Positions 1 to 8,330 of a DNA stretch of 47,181 nt are shown in pieces. Position 1 is the stretch's first letter, and every line of letters starts with the position of its first letter. The notes under the pieces are model-generated. The model was not told where the DNA came from. It ran no database searches and saw nothing but the letters and a program-made list of their open reading frames with translations. Both the position numbers and the translations under genes were made by a program. Source of the stretch: Arsenophonus melophagi (GTDB taxonomy: Bacteria; Pseudomonadota; Gammaproteobacteria; Enterobacterales; Enterobacteriaceae); NCBI GenBank assembly GCA_032378655.1, contig JAVYJS010000009.1:1-47181 (forward strand), written 5' to 3'.

Positions 1-272
1 TTTTCTGCTCGCCTACGACGTATCTCTTTTGGATCAAAAAGTAATGGGCGATAAATTTCAACCCGATCACCATCAGATACAATATCAGACAATTTAGCTG
101 GAAGACTAAAAATACCCACTTTATGTTTACTCAAATTAATATCATTACAAAGCGATAAAATACCTGATTGCAAAATTGCCATTTCAACACTGGCGCCTTC
201 CACTAACTGGACGCTTAAAATGAACTGTTGATCTGGCAATGCGAAAACTACTTCAACAGTTATATCTGCCAT
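1..272 (-). CDS. rnfH: RnfH family protein (UPF0125), 3' end cut by window edge
   Basis: Reading the minus strand from an ATG at 272-270 gives 90 codons with no stop before the window edge. The product begins MADITVEVVFALPDQQ and ends in PLLFDPKEIRRRRAE. This matches the ubiquitin-like beta-grasp RnfH family (96 residues in E. coli), so only a few C-terminal residues are missing. A GAGG Shine-Dalgarno element lies just upstream of the ATG. In E. coli rnfH follows ratA and diverges from smpB. The same layout is seen here, but ratA is decayed (304-501). The biochemical role of RnfH is not established; the family name comes from linkage to rnf genes in other bacteria. Confidence 0.9.
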   Translation of the reverse strand, partial: MADITVEVVFALPDQQFILSVQLVEGASVEMAILQSGILSLCNDINLSKHKVGIFSLPAKLSDIVSDGDRVEIYRPLLFDPKEIRRRRAE

Positions 273-303
273 AATAAACCTCATGGTTATATGGATTCAG
301 ATG

Positions 304-501
304 CTATATACTCTTCCAGTATTCTATTCTATTTAATAGAGCGTAATCATCAACCAACGCATTAGTTTTATTGGTAAATTTAAAATCAAAGTATCACTCA
401 ACTTTTTTATAGGCATTTATTTATAGTAAAATCATGCATTTTATTCACTTGCTCGATAGCCATTTTAGTAAGTTTATTTAATACTGGTTTAGCAAATTAT
501 T
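304..501 (-). pseudogene. ratA: ratA relic (START/coenzyme Q-binding-like family)
   Basis: Upstream of rnfH on the minus strand, translation across stops gives VE*YFDFKFTNKTNALVDD (402 downward). This matches the E. coli RatA segment IEFHLDFEFTNKLIELAF. Preceding stretches in neighbouring frames (NNLLNQY*INLL, then HDFTIN) fit the preceding RatA segments RNQLTSNQSILMNL and WKFTPL in order. A terminal RIEYWKSI* resembles the RatA C-terminus. At least three in-frame stops and frame changes are present. The 5' half is unrecognisable. Position and strand are exactly those expected between rnfH and smpB. The identification rests on remembered E. coli protein sequence, so a profile search should confirm it. 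Confidence 0.72.
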
Positions 502-553
502 ACTGATGTTATTATTGCATTATGAGCATCATTTAATATTTAGCTACACATAG

Positions 554-613
554 TACTATAAATGAATGATAATTTCTATCAGGCATTATAGAAATCATCA
601 TTCATTTATAGTA
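554..613. repeat. 26-bp inverted repeat, one mismatch
   Basis: The arms are 554-579 and 588-613 with an 8-nt loop, and 25 of 26 positions are complementary. The repeat lies between the ratA relic and smpB and has no U-tract on either side. Confidence 0.75.
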
Positions 614-676
614 TAAGCTATACTTAGCATGTTATTCAGAAAGGAATTAAAAATTTAATAACATAAATATTACATT

Positions 677-700
677 TAATAAACATTCTAATAAACATTC
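677..700. repeat. 12-nt tandem duplication
   Basis: The unit TAATAAACATTC occurs twice head to tail at 677-688 and 689-700, about 95 nt upstream of smpB. It is consistent with slippage duplication. Confidence 0.85.
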
Positions 701-793
701 TTTTATGTTAACGGCAAAAACATATGTTATTTATTATAACATATAAATCCTGTATCGTGCTATTTAGCTATACATAAAGTGTAATTAAAAATT

Positions 794-1276
794 ATGCAAA
801 AGAAAAAAATATTTCATCCTGGTTTAACAACCATTACGTTAAATAAAAGAGCACGCTATGAATATTTTATTCAAGAAGAGATCGAGGCAGGATTATCTTT
901 ATTAGGTTGGGAAATTAAAGCACTACGCAAAGGTAACGCTAATATTAGTGGCAGTTATGTTTTACTGAAAACAGGCGAAGCATATCTTTTTGGAGCAACA
1001 ATTATTCCGCTAAATGCAGCCTTTCTCAAGGTAGCATGTGATCCAATGCGTACTCGAAAGTTATTGTTAAACCAACGTGAGCTTGATGCACTTTTTGGTA
1101 AAATAAAAAGTGAAGGAAATACAGCAATAGCATTATCCCTTTATTGGAAAGGTGCTTGGTGTAAAGTTAAGATTGCTCTTGCTAAGGGCAAAACAAAACA
1201 TGACAAGCGTTTAAATATTAAAGAACGTGAATGGAACTTGGATAAATTGAGAATTATGAAAAATCCTTGTCAATAA
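794..1276 (+). CDS. smpB: SsrA-binding protein SmpB
   Basis: This 160-residue protein has the length of E. coli SmpB and is colinear with it. SmpB binds the tRNA-like domain of tmRNA and delivers it to stalled ribosomes. Visible family landmarks are LNKRARYEYFI (16-26), the RTRKLLLNQREL segment (86-97), and the basic C-terminal tail beginning KGKTKHDKR (131-139) and continuing through IKEREW. The tail enters the empty mRNA channel of the ribosome. The gene lies 50 nt upstream of ssrA, so both partners of trans-translation are adjacent, as in E. coli. A 9-bp inverted repeat at 722-744 precedes it. No strong Shine-Dalgarno is visible before the ATG. Confidence 0.97.
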   Translation: MQKKKIFHPGLTTITLNKRARYEYFIQEEIEAGLSLLGWEIKALRKGNANISGSYVLLKTGEAYLFGATIIPLNAAFLKVACDPMRTRKLLLNQRELDALFGKIKSEGNTAIALSLYWKGAWCKVKIALAKGKTKHDKRLNIKEREWNLDKLRIMKNPCQ

Positions 1277-1314
1277 TACTTTATTACTAGCATTTTTATG
1301 TTTTTCTGATACCA

Positions 1315-1320
1315 TTATAA
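1315..1320 (+). promoter_or_regulatory. Probable -10 box of ssrA
   Basis: TTATAA ends 6 nt before the predicted 5' end of tmRNA at 1327. No good -35 match is seen about 17 nt upstream, so the assignment is tentative. Confidence 0.4.
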
Positions 1321-1326
1321 GTTAAT

Positions 1327-1693
1327 GGGGCTGATTCTGGATTCGACGGGATTTACGAAAACCAAGGTGCATGCCGAGTAGCGGTTAGTCTCGTAAAAAC
1401 CGCAAAACAATAGTTGCAAACCATGATAATTACGCACTGGCAGCTTAATAACCTGCACAGAGCTCTCTCTCCAATACCTCTGCTCTTATGGTAGGAATCA
1501 AGAGAGATCAAATAAAATAAAGAGATCGCGTTGATGCCTAGTTTGGGGCTAGAACGTTAAAATAAATCAAACTAGCCTTTTAGCAGTGTAGTCTGTCCAC
1601 GGTTATTTGGTAAATTTAACGACTAGACTAAGCATGTAGTACCCAAGGATGTAGAAATTTCGGACGCGGGTTCAAATCCCGCCAGCTCCACCA
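1327..1693 (+). ncRNA. ssrA: tmRNA (SsrA)
   Basis: The 5' end GGGGCTGATTCTGGATTCGA and the 3' end, a T-arm-like GGTTCAAATCC followed by GCCAGCTCCACCA, form the tRNA-Ala-like domain of one-piece tmRNA. The length is 367 nt against 363 in E. coli. The resume codon is GCA at 1416-1418 and the tag reading frame runs to TAA at 1446-1448, encoding ANHDNYALAA. The E. coli tag is ANDENYALAA, so the ALAA end seen by ClpXP/ClpAP is intact. The encoded CCA is present. A short hairpin and a longer inverted repeat follow immediately. Confidence 0.97.
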
Positions 1694-1713
1694 AGCTTTT
1701 TTAGTGTTTGTTG

Positions 1714-1733
1714 ATAGATCTAAAAAGATCTAT
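1714..1733 (+). terminator. Probable ssrA terminator hairpin
   Basis: An 8-bp perfect stem (ATAGATCT / AGATCTAT) closes an AAAA loop, followed by TCGCTTTTT. It begins 20 nt after the tmRNA CCA end. Confidence 0.6.
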
Positions 1734-1743
1734 TCGCTTTTTA

Positions 1744-1790
1744 ACTCTAAAGTCTTGATGTTTTAGCATAAAGCCTCAAGACTTTAGAGT
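1744..1790. repeat. 15-bp perfect inverted repeat between ssrA and infA
   Basis: The arms are 1744-1758 and 1776-1790 with a 17-nt loop. It sits between two convergent transcripts (ssrA plus, infA minus) and may act as a bidirectional terminator. Confidence 0.6.
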
Positions 1791-1891
1791 AAGAAAAATG
1801 CTACAAAATTCCTAAAGCGTAGCTTTAATAGCTCCCAAATAGGATTTCACTACAATATCAACTGTCAATAATTTTATTTTTTTAGAAGTGA

Positions 1892-2110
1892 TCAACAGCT
1901 GCGAAAGATGATTCTGGCTTTACTTAAATCATAGGGTGTTAACTCAACCGTCACTTTATCACCCGTTAGAATACGAATATAATTTTTACGCATTTTACCA
2001 GAAACATGCGCAGTTACTATGTAACCATTTTCAAGTTTAACACGGAACATAGTATTTGGCAGTGTATTTAGTACTGTACCTTGCATTTCAATATTGTCTT
2101 CTTTAGACAT
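1892..2110 (-). CDS. infA: Translation initiation factor IF-1
   Basis: The 72-residue product has the exact length of E. coli IF-1 and is nearly identical to it (EDNIEMQGTVL at the N-terminus, GKMRKNYIRILTGDKVTVEL in the middle, DLSKARIIFRSC at the end). It is a single OB-fold protein that occupies the ribosomal A site during initiation. It is cytoplasmic and essential. In E. coli the gene next upstream on this strand is aat, then cydC and cydD. Here aat is missing from the 462-nt gap (2111-2572) while cydC and cydD remain, so the local order is otherwise ancestral. Confidence 0.98.
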   Translation of the reverse strand: MSKEDNIEMQGTVLNTLPNTMFRVKLENGYIVTAHVSGKMRKNYIRILTGDKVTVELTPYDLSKARIIFRSC

Positions 2111-2572
2111 TTAATCCTCTACATGAATCATGAAGTGTATAAGAAATATGACGTGTATAAGAAAATATAGTACAGAAAAATGTTCTTTATGTAAAGAATG
2201 GTCGTATTTAAAACGACTTTGCTTTTGATTAAAATACGAAAAGAGGAGTATTAAGATTCATTGCTAACTGGAGTTATTAAAATAATAGATATATAAAATT
2301 ATAACGTTATTACTTTTATAATTTTATATATCTATTATATCTTTTAACTGATATATATTTTGCTAACAATAGATTTTTAGTAGATCTGGCGACAGACAAA
2401 ATAGAATTTTTCTTGAATTACGTTGAAATGCCTATATAATGGAAAGATTTCACTCTTCTGATTGCTTTATTATTACCAATAATAAATAAACCATATATAT
2501 CTCATGGTAACAATTTATAAAAAAAGTATATAAAACTCAAAAATATATAAATCAACTATAATGAGTGGATTA
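2111..2572. other. Gene-free gap, former aat position
   Basis: In E. coli aat (leucyl/phenylalanyl-tRNA-protein transferase) lies here. I could not read any Aat motif in six frames. The gap holds a GTGTATAAGAAA direct repeat (2135-2146 and 2153-2164) in the infA leader and a 23-bp perfect inverted repeat (2282-2338). Confidence 0.6.
2282..2338. repeat. 23-bp perfect inverted repeat
   Basis: The arms are 2282-2304 and 2316-2338 with an 11-nt loop. It consists almost entirely of A and T. It lies between cydC and infA on the minus strand and could terminate the trxB-cydDC transcript, but no U-tract follows. Confidence 0.8.
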
Positions 2573-4297
2573 CTATTTTGCTTGGTAATGTTGAAAGTAG
2601 CGCTCTCGTAATTGTAATAATTCCTTATTATGAGATGCTTTATCAATAATTTTCCCGTCATCCATAATATATATTTGATCCATTTTTTCTAGCCCTCGCA
2701 AACGATGGGTAATTATTAGCAAGGTTTTATGACGACAATGTAAGTGTAATTCCAGAAGGATCTGCTTTTCAGTTTTTACATCTAAGCTTTCAGTTGGTTC
2801 ATCTAATAAAATAACAGGCGCATCATACAATAGCGCTCTAGCAATACCTAATCGTCGTTGTTCACCACCGGAAAGTTGTCGACCACCTTCACCAATCCAA
2901 TTATCTAATCCTTTATTTTTAATCAAACTCTCTAAACCAACTTGATTTAAAACCTTGTTCAGCAAAACATCACTGGCATCATCTTTTGCTATTAACAAAT
3001 TATTACGCAATGTATCACTAAAAATATAAGTTTTCTGCGGTACCACTGCCATTAATTTACGTAATGCTTGCTCACTATAAAGCTGGATGGGTTGGTTATT
3101 TATAAAGATCTGACCAGAACTAACATCCCAGGCACGTGTTAATAATTGTAATAGTGTCGATTTACCACAACCTGTTTTACCAAGTAATGCAACATGTTCA
3201 CCAGTATGCAGTGTCAAACAAATATTATGTAATGTTGGTTGTAGGTATCTGGGATACCTGAAGTACACGTGTTGCAAGATAATATCCACTTTATCAGTTG
3301 TTGATATATTTGAAACTGGAAATGTAACTTCTGGTTTTTGATTAATTAACTCCATTAAGCGATGTGCTGAAGTAACAACTTCCTCTAAATATTGAAATGC
3401 AATAGCTACAGGTCCAATCACTTCAAAAGAAGCTAAGGTACAAAAAACAAATAAGGCAATAAGTGGGCTAGATTTATGTTGTTCACTAATTCCATTAGTT
3501 ACCATCAATAATACTAAAGTTGCAGTAAAACCGCAGATAAAAATCATAATCGATTGCAATAATGCAGTTAAGTGAGATTGCTGTTGTTGTCGTTTTAGCC
3601 ATATGGATTCTAAGTTTGTCAATGTTTTCCGAAATCGAGGTAATGCACCGGAAACAGTTAGCTCAGCTTGTGCCTGAATCATATTAATCAAATAAGCACG
3701 ATATTTACTGCGCAATATAGTTAAATCATGTCCTATAGATTTTCCTGACTTATAAAAGAAAAAAGGTAAAACAATGAGCAAACATAGCATAATTGCTCCT
3801 AAAGTCAGGGCAACCTGTAAGTCTATTCTACTTAATACTAATGTGATCACAATAGTAATAACTAAAGCAGAAAATATTGGAGACAGCACACGTAGATATA
3901 AATGATCAAGGCTTTCGACATCAGCAATTAGGCGATTTAGGATATCTCCTTGACCATAGCGTCTAATAACACCAGGAGTGAGTGGAAATAGTTTCTGAAA
4001 AATAAATACTCTTAACTTAGCTAAAACACGAAAAGTTGCATCATGAGTAATTAGTCGTTCGGTATAACGACTAATTATTCGAATAATAGCTGAACAACTT
4101 ACGCATACTGCTGGAAGCATGTAATCAAAAGTATAAAGTCCAGCAATACTAGAAAGAGCAGTTTCAGCTAAAAACCAACCTGATACAGTTAGTAGATTAA
4201 TATTGGCTAATGCAGCAATAATGGCTAATAAGATACCAAGCGTCAACAAGAAGCTATGACGACGATATAATACAAGAAAGGGGAATAGTATATGCAT
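2573..4297 (-). CDS. cydC: CydC, ABC exporter subunit for thiols (cytochrome bd assembly)
   Basis: The 574-residue half-transporter has the family's usual length (573 in E. coli). CydDC is a heterodimeric inner-membrane ABC exporter of cysteine and glutathione needed for assembly of bd oxidase and periplasmic c-type haem proteins. The N-terminal transmembrane domain spans roughly 1-310. The nucleotide-binding domain has Walker A GKTGCGKST (373-381), Q421, LSGGE (475-479), Walker B VILLDE (495-500) and H531. LSGGE rather than LSGGQ is normal for CydC. It starts 1 nt after the cydD stop, indicating translational coupling. Confidence 0.96.
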   Translation of the reverse strand: MHILFPFLVLYRRHSFLLTLGILLAIIAALANINLLTVSGWFLAETALSSIAGLYTFDYMLPAVCVSCSAIIRIISRYTERLITHDATFRVLAKLRVFIFQKLFPLTPGVIRRYGQGDILNRLIADVESLDHLYLRVLSPIFSALVITIVITLVLSRIDLQVALTLGAIMLCLLIVLPFFFYKSGKSIGHDLTILRSKYRAYLINMIQAQAELTVSGALPRFRKTLTNLESIWLKRQQQQSHLTALLQSIMIFICGFTATLVLLMVTNGISEQHKSSPLIALFVFCTLASFEVIGPVAIAFQYLEEVVTSAHRLMELINQKPEVTFPVSNISTTDKVDIILQHVYFRYPRYLQPTLHNICLTLHTGEHVALLGKTGCGKSTLLQLLTRAWDVSSGQIFINNQPIQLYSEQALRKLMAVVPQKTYIFSDTLRNNLLIAKDDASDVLLNKVLNQVGLESLIKNKGLDNWIGEGGRQLSGGEQRRLGIARALLYDAPVILLDEPTESLDVKTEKQILLELHLHCRHKTLLIITHRLRGLEKMDQIYIMDDGKIIDKASHNKELLQLRERYFQHYQAK

Positions 4298-4298
4298 A

Positions 4299-6071
4299 TC
4301 ATATTTCCTCTTGGCAACATGCTAAGAGGCGGCTGAAAGCGCCTAAAGTCTGACTTAGCTGGCTATAAGTGCCTTGCTCAAGAATTAAACCACTTTCCAT
4401 TACCCATATTTGATCATAATTAGCCACCTCTGTTAACAAATGGGTAGCCAGCAAAGTGGTTTGCTTAGTAGAGGCCATATTAAGCGCTTTCATCACATGT
4501 TGCCAACTTTGTATATCTAGGCTTGCAACAGGTTCATCAAGTAACAGCAAATGACAATGGTGTAATAGTGCACGAGCTACCGCAATTCTTTGTGCTTGTC
4601 CAACAGATAAGCAACTTGCATTTTCGCCAATGTTGGTATGAACACCTGCAGGTAAATGCTTAGTAAACTCAGTTACATAAGCATTTTCCATTGCAGTATT
4701 GATTGCTTCTTTAGAAGCTTCCGGTGAATAAAGACATATGTTATCAATAATGGTTTTTTCGGGTAAGTTAGGATTTTGACCAACCCAGCTTATTTGTTTG
4801 CGCCAATCAGTCATATTCAGATCTCTAAGTTCGACTCCATTAATCATCAGTGAGCCGTGATACGGTAGAAATCCTAGTAATACATTTAATAATGAACTTT
4901 TTCCTGCTCCACTTATGCCGACTAAAGCTATGCGCTGGTTTGGCAGTAAAGTAAAATTAAGTGGTCCAGCCAAACGGACATTATCGTGAGAAAAAATTTT
5001 TAGTTGATGTGCAGTAATCGTTAATGTTGTAAGCGGAGTAATTACTTTATTACTCTGTGTTTGAAGTGATGGCGGTTCTACCTTAACTAATAAGGTAAAT
5101 AAAGATTCTGCTGCACCAACTGCTTTTGCTTTAGCATGGTAATAAGTACCTAAATCTCGTAGCGACTGGAAACATTCAGGTGATAGTATTAAGGCTAAAA
5201 ATCCAGAAAAAAGTGTCACTGGTATGCCATAATTACCAAAATTTAGTTCTCCTAAAAAAAATAAACCAAAATAAACCGCCACAATAGCAATAGAAATTGA
5301 TGCAAAGAATTCTAAAACTACCGAAGAAAGAAATGCCATACGTAAGATTTTCATTGTTCTTTTTCGAAACTCTTCGGTGGCTAGCTCAATATCTTTAAGT
5401 TCTTTTTTAGCTCGGAAAAAAAGTCGCAAAGTATCTAGCCCACATAAACGATCAAGAAATCTGCCACTTAATCTAGTTAACACTACAAAATTGCGTCGAT
5501 TGATATCCGTTGCACCTATTCCTAATATTACCATAAATAAGGGAATGAAAGGTGCAGTAATAAATAAAATTAAGCCAGCAACCCAGTTAATTGGTAAAAT
5601 TGCAATCCAAATGATCATGGGGATCATAGCAGCTAAATACATTTGCGGTAAATAGCGGGCATAATAATCCTGTATATTCTCAATATGTTCTAAAATAATA
5701 GCTGCCCAACTTCCAACAGGTTTGCTGTTAATCCAAATAGGACCTAAATTGTCAAATTTATCTAGTAACCTGCTACGGATCTTCTGACGCACAATTTTTC
5801 CGCAAAGGAATCCAATATTTTCTCGAATAAAATGAACTATTGCTCTTAAAGTTAAGACACTAATAAGCAATATAAATTGCATCATCAACTGTTCATAAGG
5901 TTTATGGTTAACAATTAATGATTGTAAAAGAGTAGCTAAAAGCCAGGCTTTTATAACAATTAGTAGGCCATTAATAATCCCTAGTAACACAGATAATTGT
6001 AGCCAACGTTTTGCTGGTGCTGATTGTTGTTTTAACCATTTAATTAACTCAGTTTGTTTTTGTTTATCCAT
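4299..6071 (-). CDS. cydD: CydD, ABC exporter subunit for thiols (cytochrome bd assembly)
   Basis: The 590-residue product partners with CydC. An N-terminal transmembrane domain (about 20-320, with hydrophobic stretches at 25-50, 63-80, 145-185 and 250-275) precedes a nucleotide-binding domain with Walker A GISGAGKS (385-392), LSVGQ signature (488-492), Walker B LLLLDEP (508-514) and H544. LSVGQ is the usual CydD form of the signature. No key residue is missing, so the exporter looks functional. Retention is notable because its known clients, bd oxidase and cytochrome c, are not in this window. The leader carries a 15-nt tandem duplication and a 21-bp inverted repeat separating it from trxB. 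Confidence 0.96.
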   Translation of the reverse strand: MDKQKQTELIKWLKQQSAPAKRWLQLSVLLGIINGLLIVIKAWLLATLLQSLIVNHKPYEQLMMQFILLISVLTLRAIVHFIRENIGFLCGKIVRQKIRSRLLDKFDNLGPIWINSKPVGSWAAIILEHIENIQDYYARYLPQMYLAAMIPMIIWIAILPINWVAGLILFITAPFIPLFMVILGIGATDINRRNFVVLTRLSGRFLDRLCGLDTLRLFFRAKKELKDIELATEEFRKRTMKILRMAFLSSVVLEFFASISIAIVAVYFGLFFLGELNFGNYGIPVTLFSGFLALILSPECFQSLRDLGTYYHAKAKAVGAAESLFTLLVKVEPPSLQTQSNKVITPLTTLTITAHQLKIFSHDNVRLAGPLNFTLLPNQRIALVGISGAGKSSLLNVLLGFLPYHGSLMINGVELRDLNMTDWRKQISWVGQNPNLPEKTIIDNICLYSPEASKEAINTAMENAYVTEFTKHLPAGVHTNIGENASCLSVGQAQRIAVARALLHHCHLLLLDEPVASLDIQSWQHVMKALNMASTKQTTLLATHLLTEVANYDQIWVMESGLILEQGTYSQLSQTLGAFSRLLACCQEEI

Positions 6072-6095
6072 AATGATGGTTATATATACTTGGTA

Positions 6096-6125
6096 AAAAG
6101 TTCATTATGTAAAAGTTCATTATGA
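6096..6125. repeat. 15-nt tandem duplication in the cydD leader
   Basis: AAAAGTTCATTATG plus one base occurs twice head to tail at 6096-6110 and 6111-6125; the final base differs. Confidence 0.85.
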
Positions 6126-6126
6126 T

Positions 6127-6176
6127 GATATCTTGATATTAGTTTAAATTTAATATTAAACTAATATCAAGATATC
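6127..6176 (-). terminator. 21-bp perfect hairpin between trxB and cydD
   Basis: The arms are 6127-6147 and 6156-6176 with an 8-nt loop. It lies after the trxB stop and before the cydD start on the minus strand. A terminator or processing stem is plausible; no strong U-tract is seen. Confidence 0.6.
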
Positions 6177-6255
6177 TCTCTATAATTAGAGAGCAGCAAT
6201 GCTGTTGCATAACTTTGATTAAAGAACTTTATAATATCATATTAATTTGTAATAT

Positions 6256-7221
6256 TTATTTCTTGTATTTTTCGTCTAAATAACGTGCAGCATCAAGAGC
6301 AGCCATACAACCAGTACCTGCCGCGGTAATAGCTTGACGATAAAAACGATCCATGACATCACCTGCAGCAAATACACCATCAACTGAGGTTTTTGTTATG
6401 TTACCTGTAGTATCCGATTGCACTTTAATGTAGCCATTTTCTAATACTAATTGATTAGTAAAGATGCTGGTATTTGGAGTATGTCCAATAGCTATAAATA
6501 CCCCAGTTATACTAAGCATCTCTAGATTATCATTTTCTGTAGAACGTATATGGATGCCAGTAACACCAGTATTGTTGCCTAATACTTCATCAAGAATAAA
6601 ATTGGTATGTAATATAATATTACCAGTGTTTACTTTTTCCATCATCCTATTGATAAGAATTTTTTCAGCACGAAATTTTTCATGTCGATGAATAACATGT
6701 ACTTCTTCAGCGATATTAGATAGATAAAGTGCTTCTTCAATCGCAGTATTTCCACCACCTACTATCGCTACTTTTTGCTGACGATATAAAAAGCCATCGC
6801 ATGTAGCGCATGATGATACACCTCGACCTTTAAAGGCTTCTTCAGAGGGTAACCCTAGATAGCGAGCTGAGGCTCCTGTAGCAATAATAAGTGCGTCACA
6901 ACTATATATTCCATTTTCGCCAGTTAGTTGAAACGGTTTTTTCTGCAGATCGGCAGCATAAATATGATCATTAATAATATTTCCTTCTGGAATAAATTTT
7001 TTAGCATGTTGCAACATGCGCTCCATCAAAACAGAACCCATTAACTGGCTATGATCTCCAGGCCAATTTTCAACTTCGTTAGTGGTAGTTAATTGTCCTC
7101 CTGGCTGCATGCCAGTGATTAATACCGGTTTTAAGTTTGCTCTGGACGCATAAATAGTGGCTGTGTAGCCAGCTGGACCAGATCCTAGAATAATGACGTG
7201 ACTATGATTATTGGTGTTCAT
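6256..7221 (-). CDS. trxB: Thioredoxin reductase
   Basis: The 321-residue product has the same length as E. coli TrxB. This FAD/NADPH flavoprotein passes electrons to thioredoxin in the cytoplasm. It has the FAD-binding GSGPAGY (13-19), the redox-active pair CATC (138-141), the NADPH-domain GGGNTA (155-160), and the C-terminal FAD motif containing AAGDVMD. The NADPH 2'-phosphate motif, normally HRRxxxR, reads HRHEKFR (178-184), so the second arginine is histidine. It heads the trxB-cydD-cydC run, consistent with a redox-homeostasis cluster. In E. coli, lrp diverges from trxB; here only a relic of lrp remains upstream. Confidence 0.97.
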   Translation of the reverse strand: MNTNNHSHVIILGSGPAGYTATIYASRANLKPVLITGMQPGGQLTTTNEVENWPGDHSQLMGSVLMERMLQHAKKFIPEGNIINDHIYAADLQKKPFQLTGENGIYSCDALIIATGASARYLGLPSEEAFKGRGVSSCATCDGFLYRQQKVAIVGGGNTAIEEALYLSNIAEEVHVIHRHEKFRAEKILINRMMEKVNTGNIILHTNFILDEVLGNNTGVTGIHIRSTENDNLEMLSITGVFIAIGHTPNTSIFTNQLVLENGYIKVQSDTTGNITKTSVDGVFAAGDVMDRFYRQAITAAGTGCMAALDAARYLDEKYKK

Positions 7222-7362
7222 AGATGCTCCATTTGTAATAATGTTCCATTAAACATGGAGATTGTATGGGATTAGCAACATGAAAAAAAGTAAATTAAAT
7301 GCAAAGATAATAAGCAGTTATCCGATAGTTATCCTTTACTTACTTACGTAAGCCAGTTTATA

Positions 7363-7399
7363 TTGTTAATAACAATTATTAAATCATTGTTATTAACAA
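7363..7399. repeat. 14-bp perfect inverted repeat
   Basis: The arms are 7363-7376 and 7386-7399, in the trxB-lrp gap. Confidence 0.75.
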
Positions 7400-7445
7400 A
7401 TAATTCATTAATAATAAATTTATATCATAAGATTGATCACCTCGA

Positions 7446-7480
7446 TTTGTTTAATTGATATTAAATATCAATTAAACAAA
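7446..7480. repeat. 16-bp perfect inverted repeat followed by an A-run
   Basis: The arms are 7446-7461 and 7465-7480 with a 3-nt loop, followed by further A residues up to about 7487. The A-run is a U-run only in minus-strand RNA and lies on the wrong side for a minus-strand terminator. Confidence 0.7.
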
Positions 7481-7685
7481 AAAAAAATCATTGTCCCAAT
7501 CCTTATTGGTACATTGCAAGCGCTCCATATAATTTATCTACGAGATGAATGATACTAGAAATACTAATGGCTCAGTAGAGATTGAGTCTTGTGAATGTTT
7601 CATTTAATAAAAAAAGAAAAGTAGGTGAAGTAGGTAGGGTAATAGGCATAAAGTTGATAGAAGTCGATAGAATCAAGATCACAAA

Positions 7686-8173
7686 ATGATTGATAAAAAT
7701 CGTCTAGGAACAGAGTGCAATCATCTTGATGAGAGCATATTTAATGAATTATAAGAGATGTTCATTTTTCTAATGTGAAACTCCCTATGAGAATATGGGT
7801 ATAATATACCGCTTGTTGAAAACGTGTGCGTTTGTTTGTTGTTTTAGAGCATTAACATTTTTTTAATTAAAGTTAGCTTATTAAAGCTACACTATCAAGA
7901 TGCATCATTGAGTTTTGTTGAAAACACTTTCAGATATAGTATTTTATGGCATTGTTGAATAGTTTTCATTCACTGTGCAAAACTAACAGGGATTTTAGAA
8001 TATCATTTAGTCTCTGAGCATTTTAATTCTTTACTTAAAATACGAGTTCACGATATGGCAGATTATAGTAAAGTATTACGAGAAGAATTTACTGCGTCTC
8101 CATGTGTATCAATAATATAAAGACTTGTATACCAATGGTAGATATAAAACAGAGTTTCTATAGTCATGGATAA
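7686..8173 (+). pseudogene. lrp: lrp relic (leucine-responsive regulator)
   Basis: The relic is 488 nt against 495 for E. coli lrp, and lies in the ancestral position and orientation between trxB and ftsK. Translated pieces line up in order with E. coli Lrp. MIDKNRLGTECNHLDESIFNEL then a stop matches the N-terminus. VHFSNVKLPMRIWV..YTAC.KRVR matches the helix-turn-helix (RISNVELSKRVGLSPTPCLERVR). VE*FSFTVQ matches FEQFNTAVQ. GILEYHLVSEHFNSLLKIR matches EIQECHLVSGDFDYLLKTR, and IKTCIPMVDIKQS matches TRTYVVMEEVKQS near the C-terminus. At least four frame changes and several internal stops rule out function. Since near full length is retained, decay has proceeded mainly by point mutation and small indels. 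Confidence 0.93.
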
Positions 8174-8181
8174 CTGTTAAT

Positions 8182-8205
8182 TAATAGATGCAATAATAGA
8201 TGCAA
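8182..8205. repeat. 12-nt tandem duplication
   Basis: TAATAGATGCAA occurs twice head to tail (8182-8193 and 8194-8205), between the lrp relic and ftsK. Confidence 0.85.
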
Positions 8206-8330
8206 TGTCGATAAAATAAAAATGAGTATATTGCTTATATAGAAATATAGAAGTATAGATACCATATAAACACTGAGCATAACTCAGTGTCGCTTATATT
8301 CATTAGTAAGCAACTCCTGGAGTTTTAGTT

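Noticed and set aside
7446..7490. Intrinsic terminator with the A-run at 7477-7487
   Set aside because: The A-run lies 3' of the stem on the plus strand, so RNA from either strand has no U-tract in the correct place. It is kept only as an inverted repeat.
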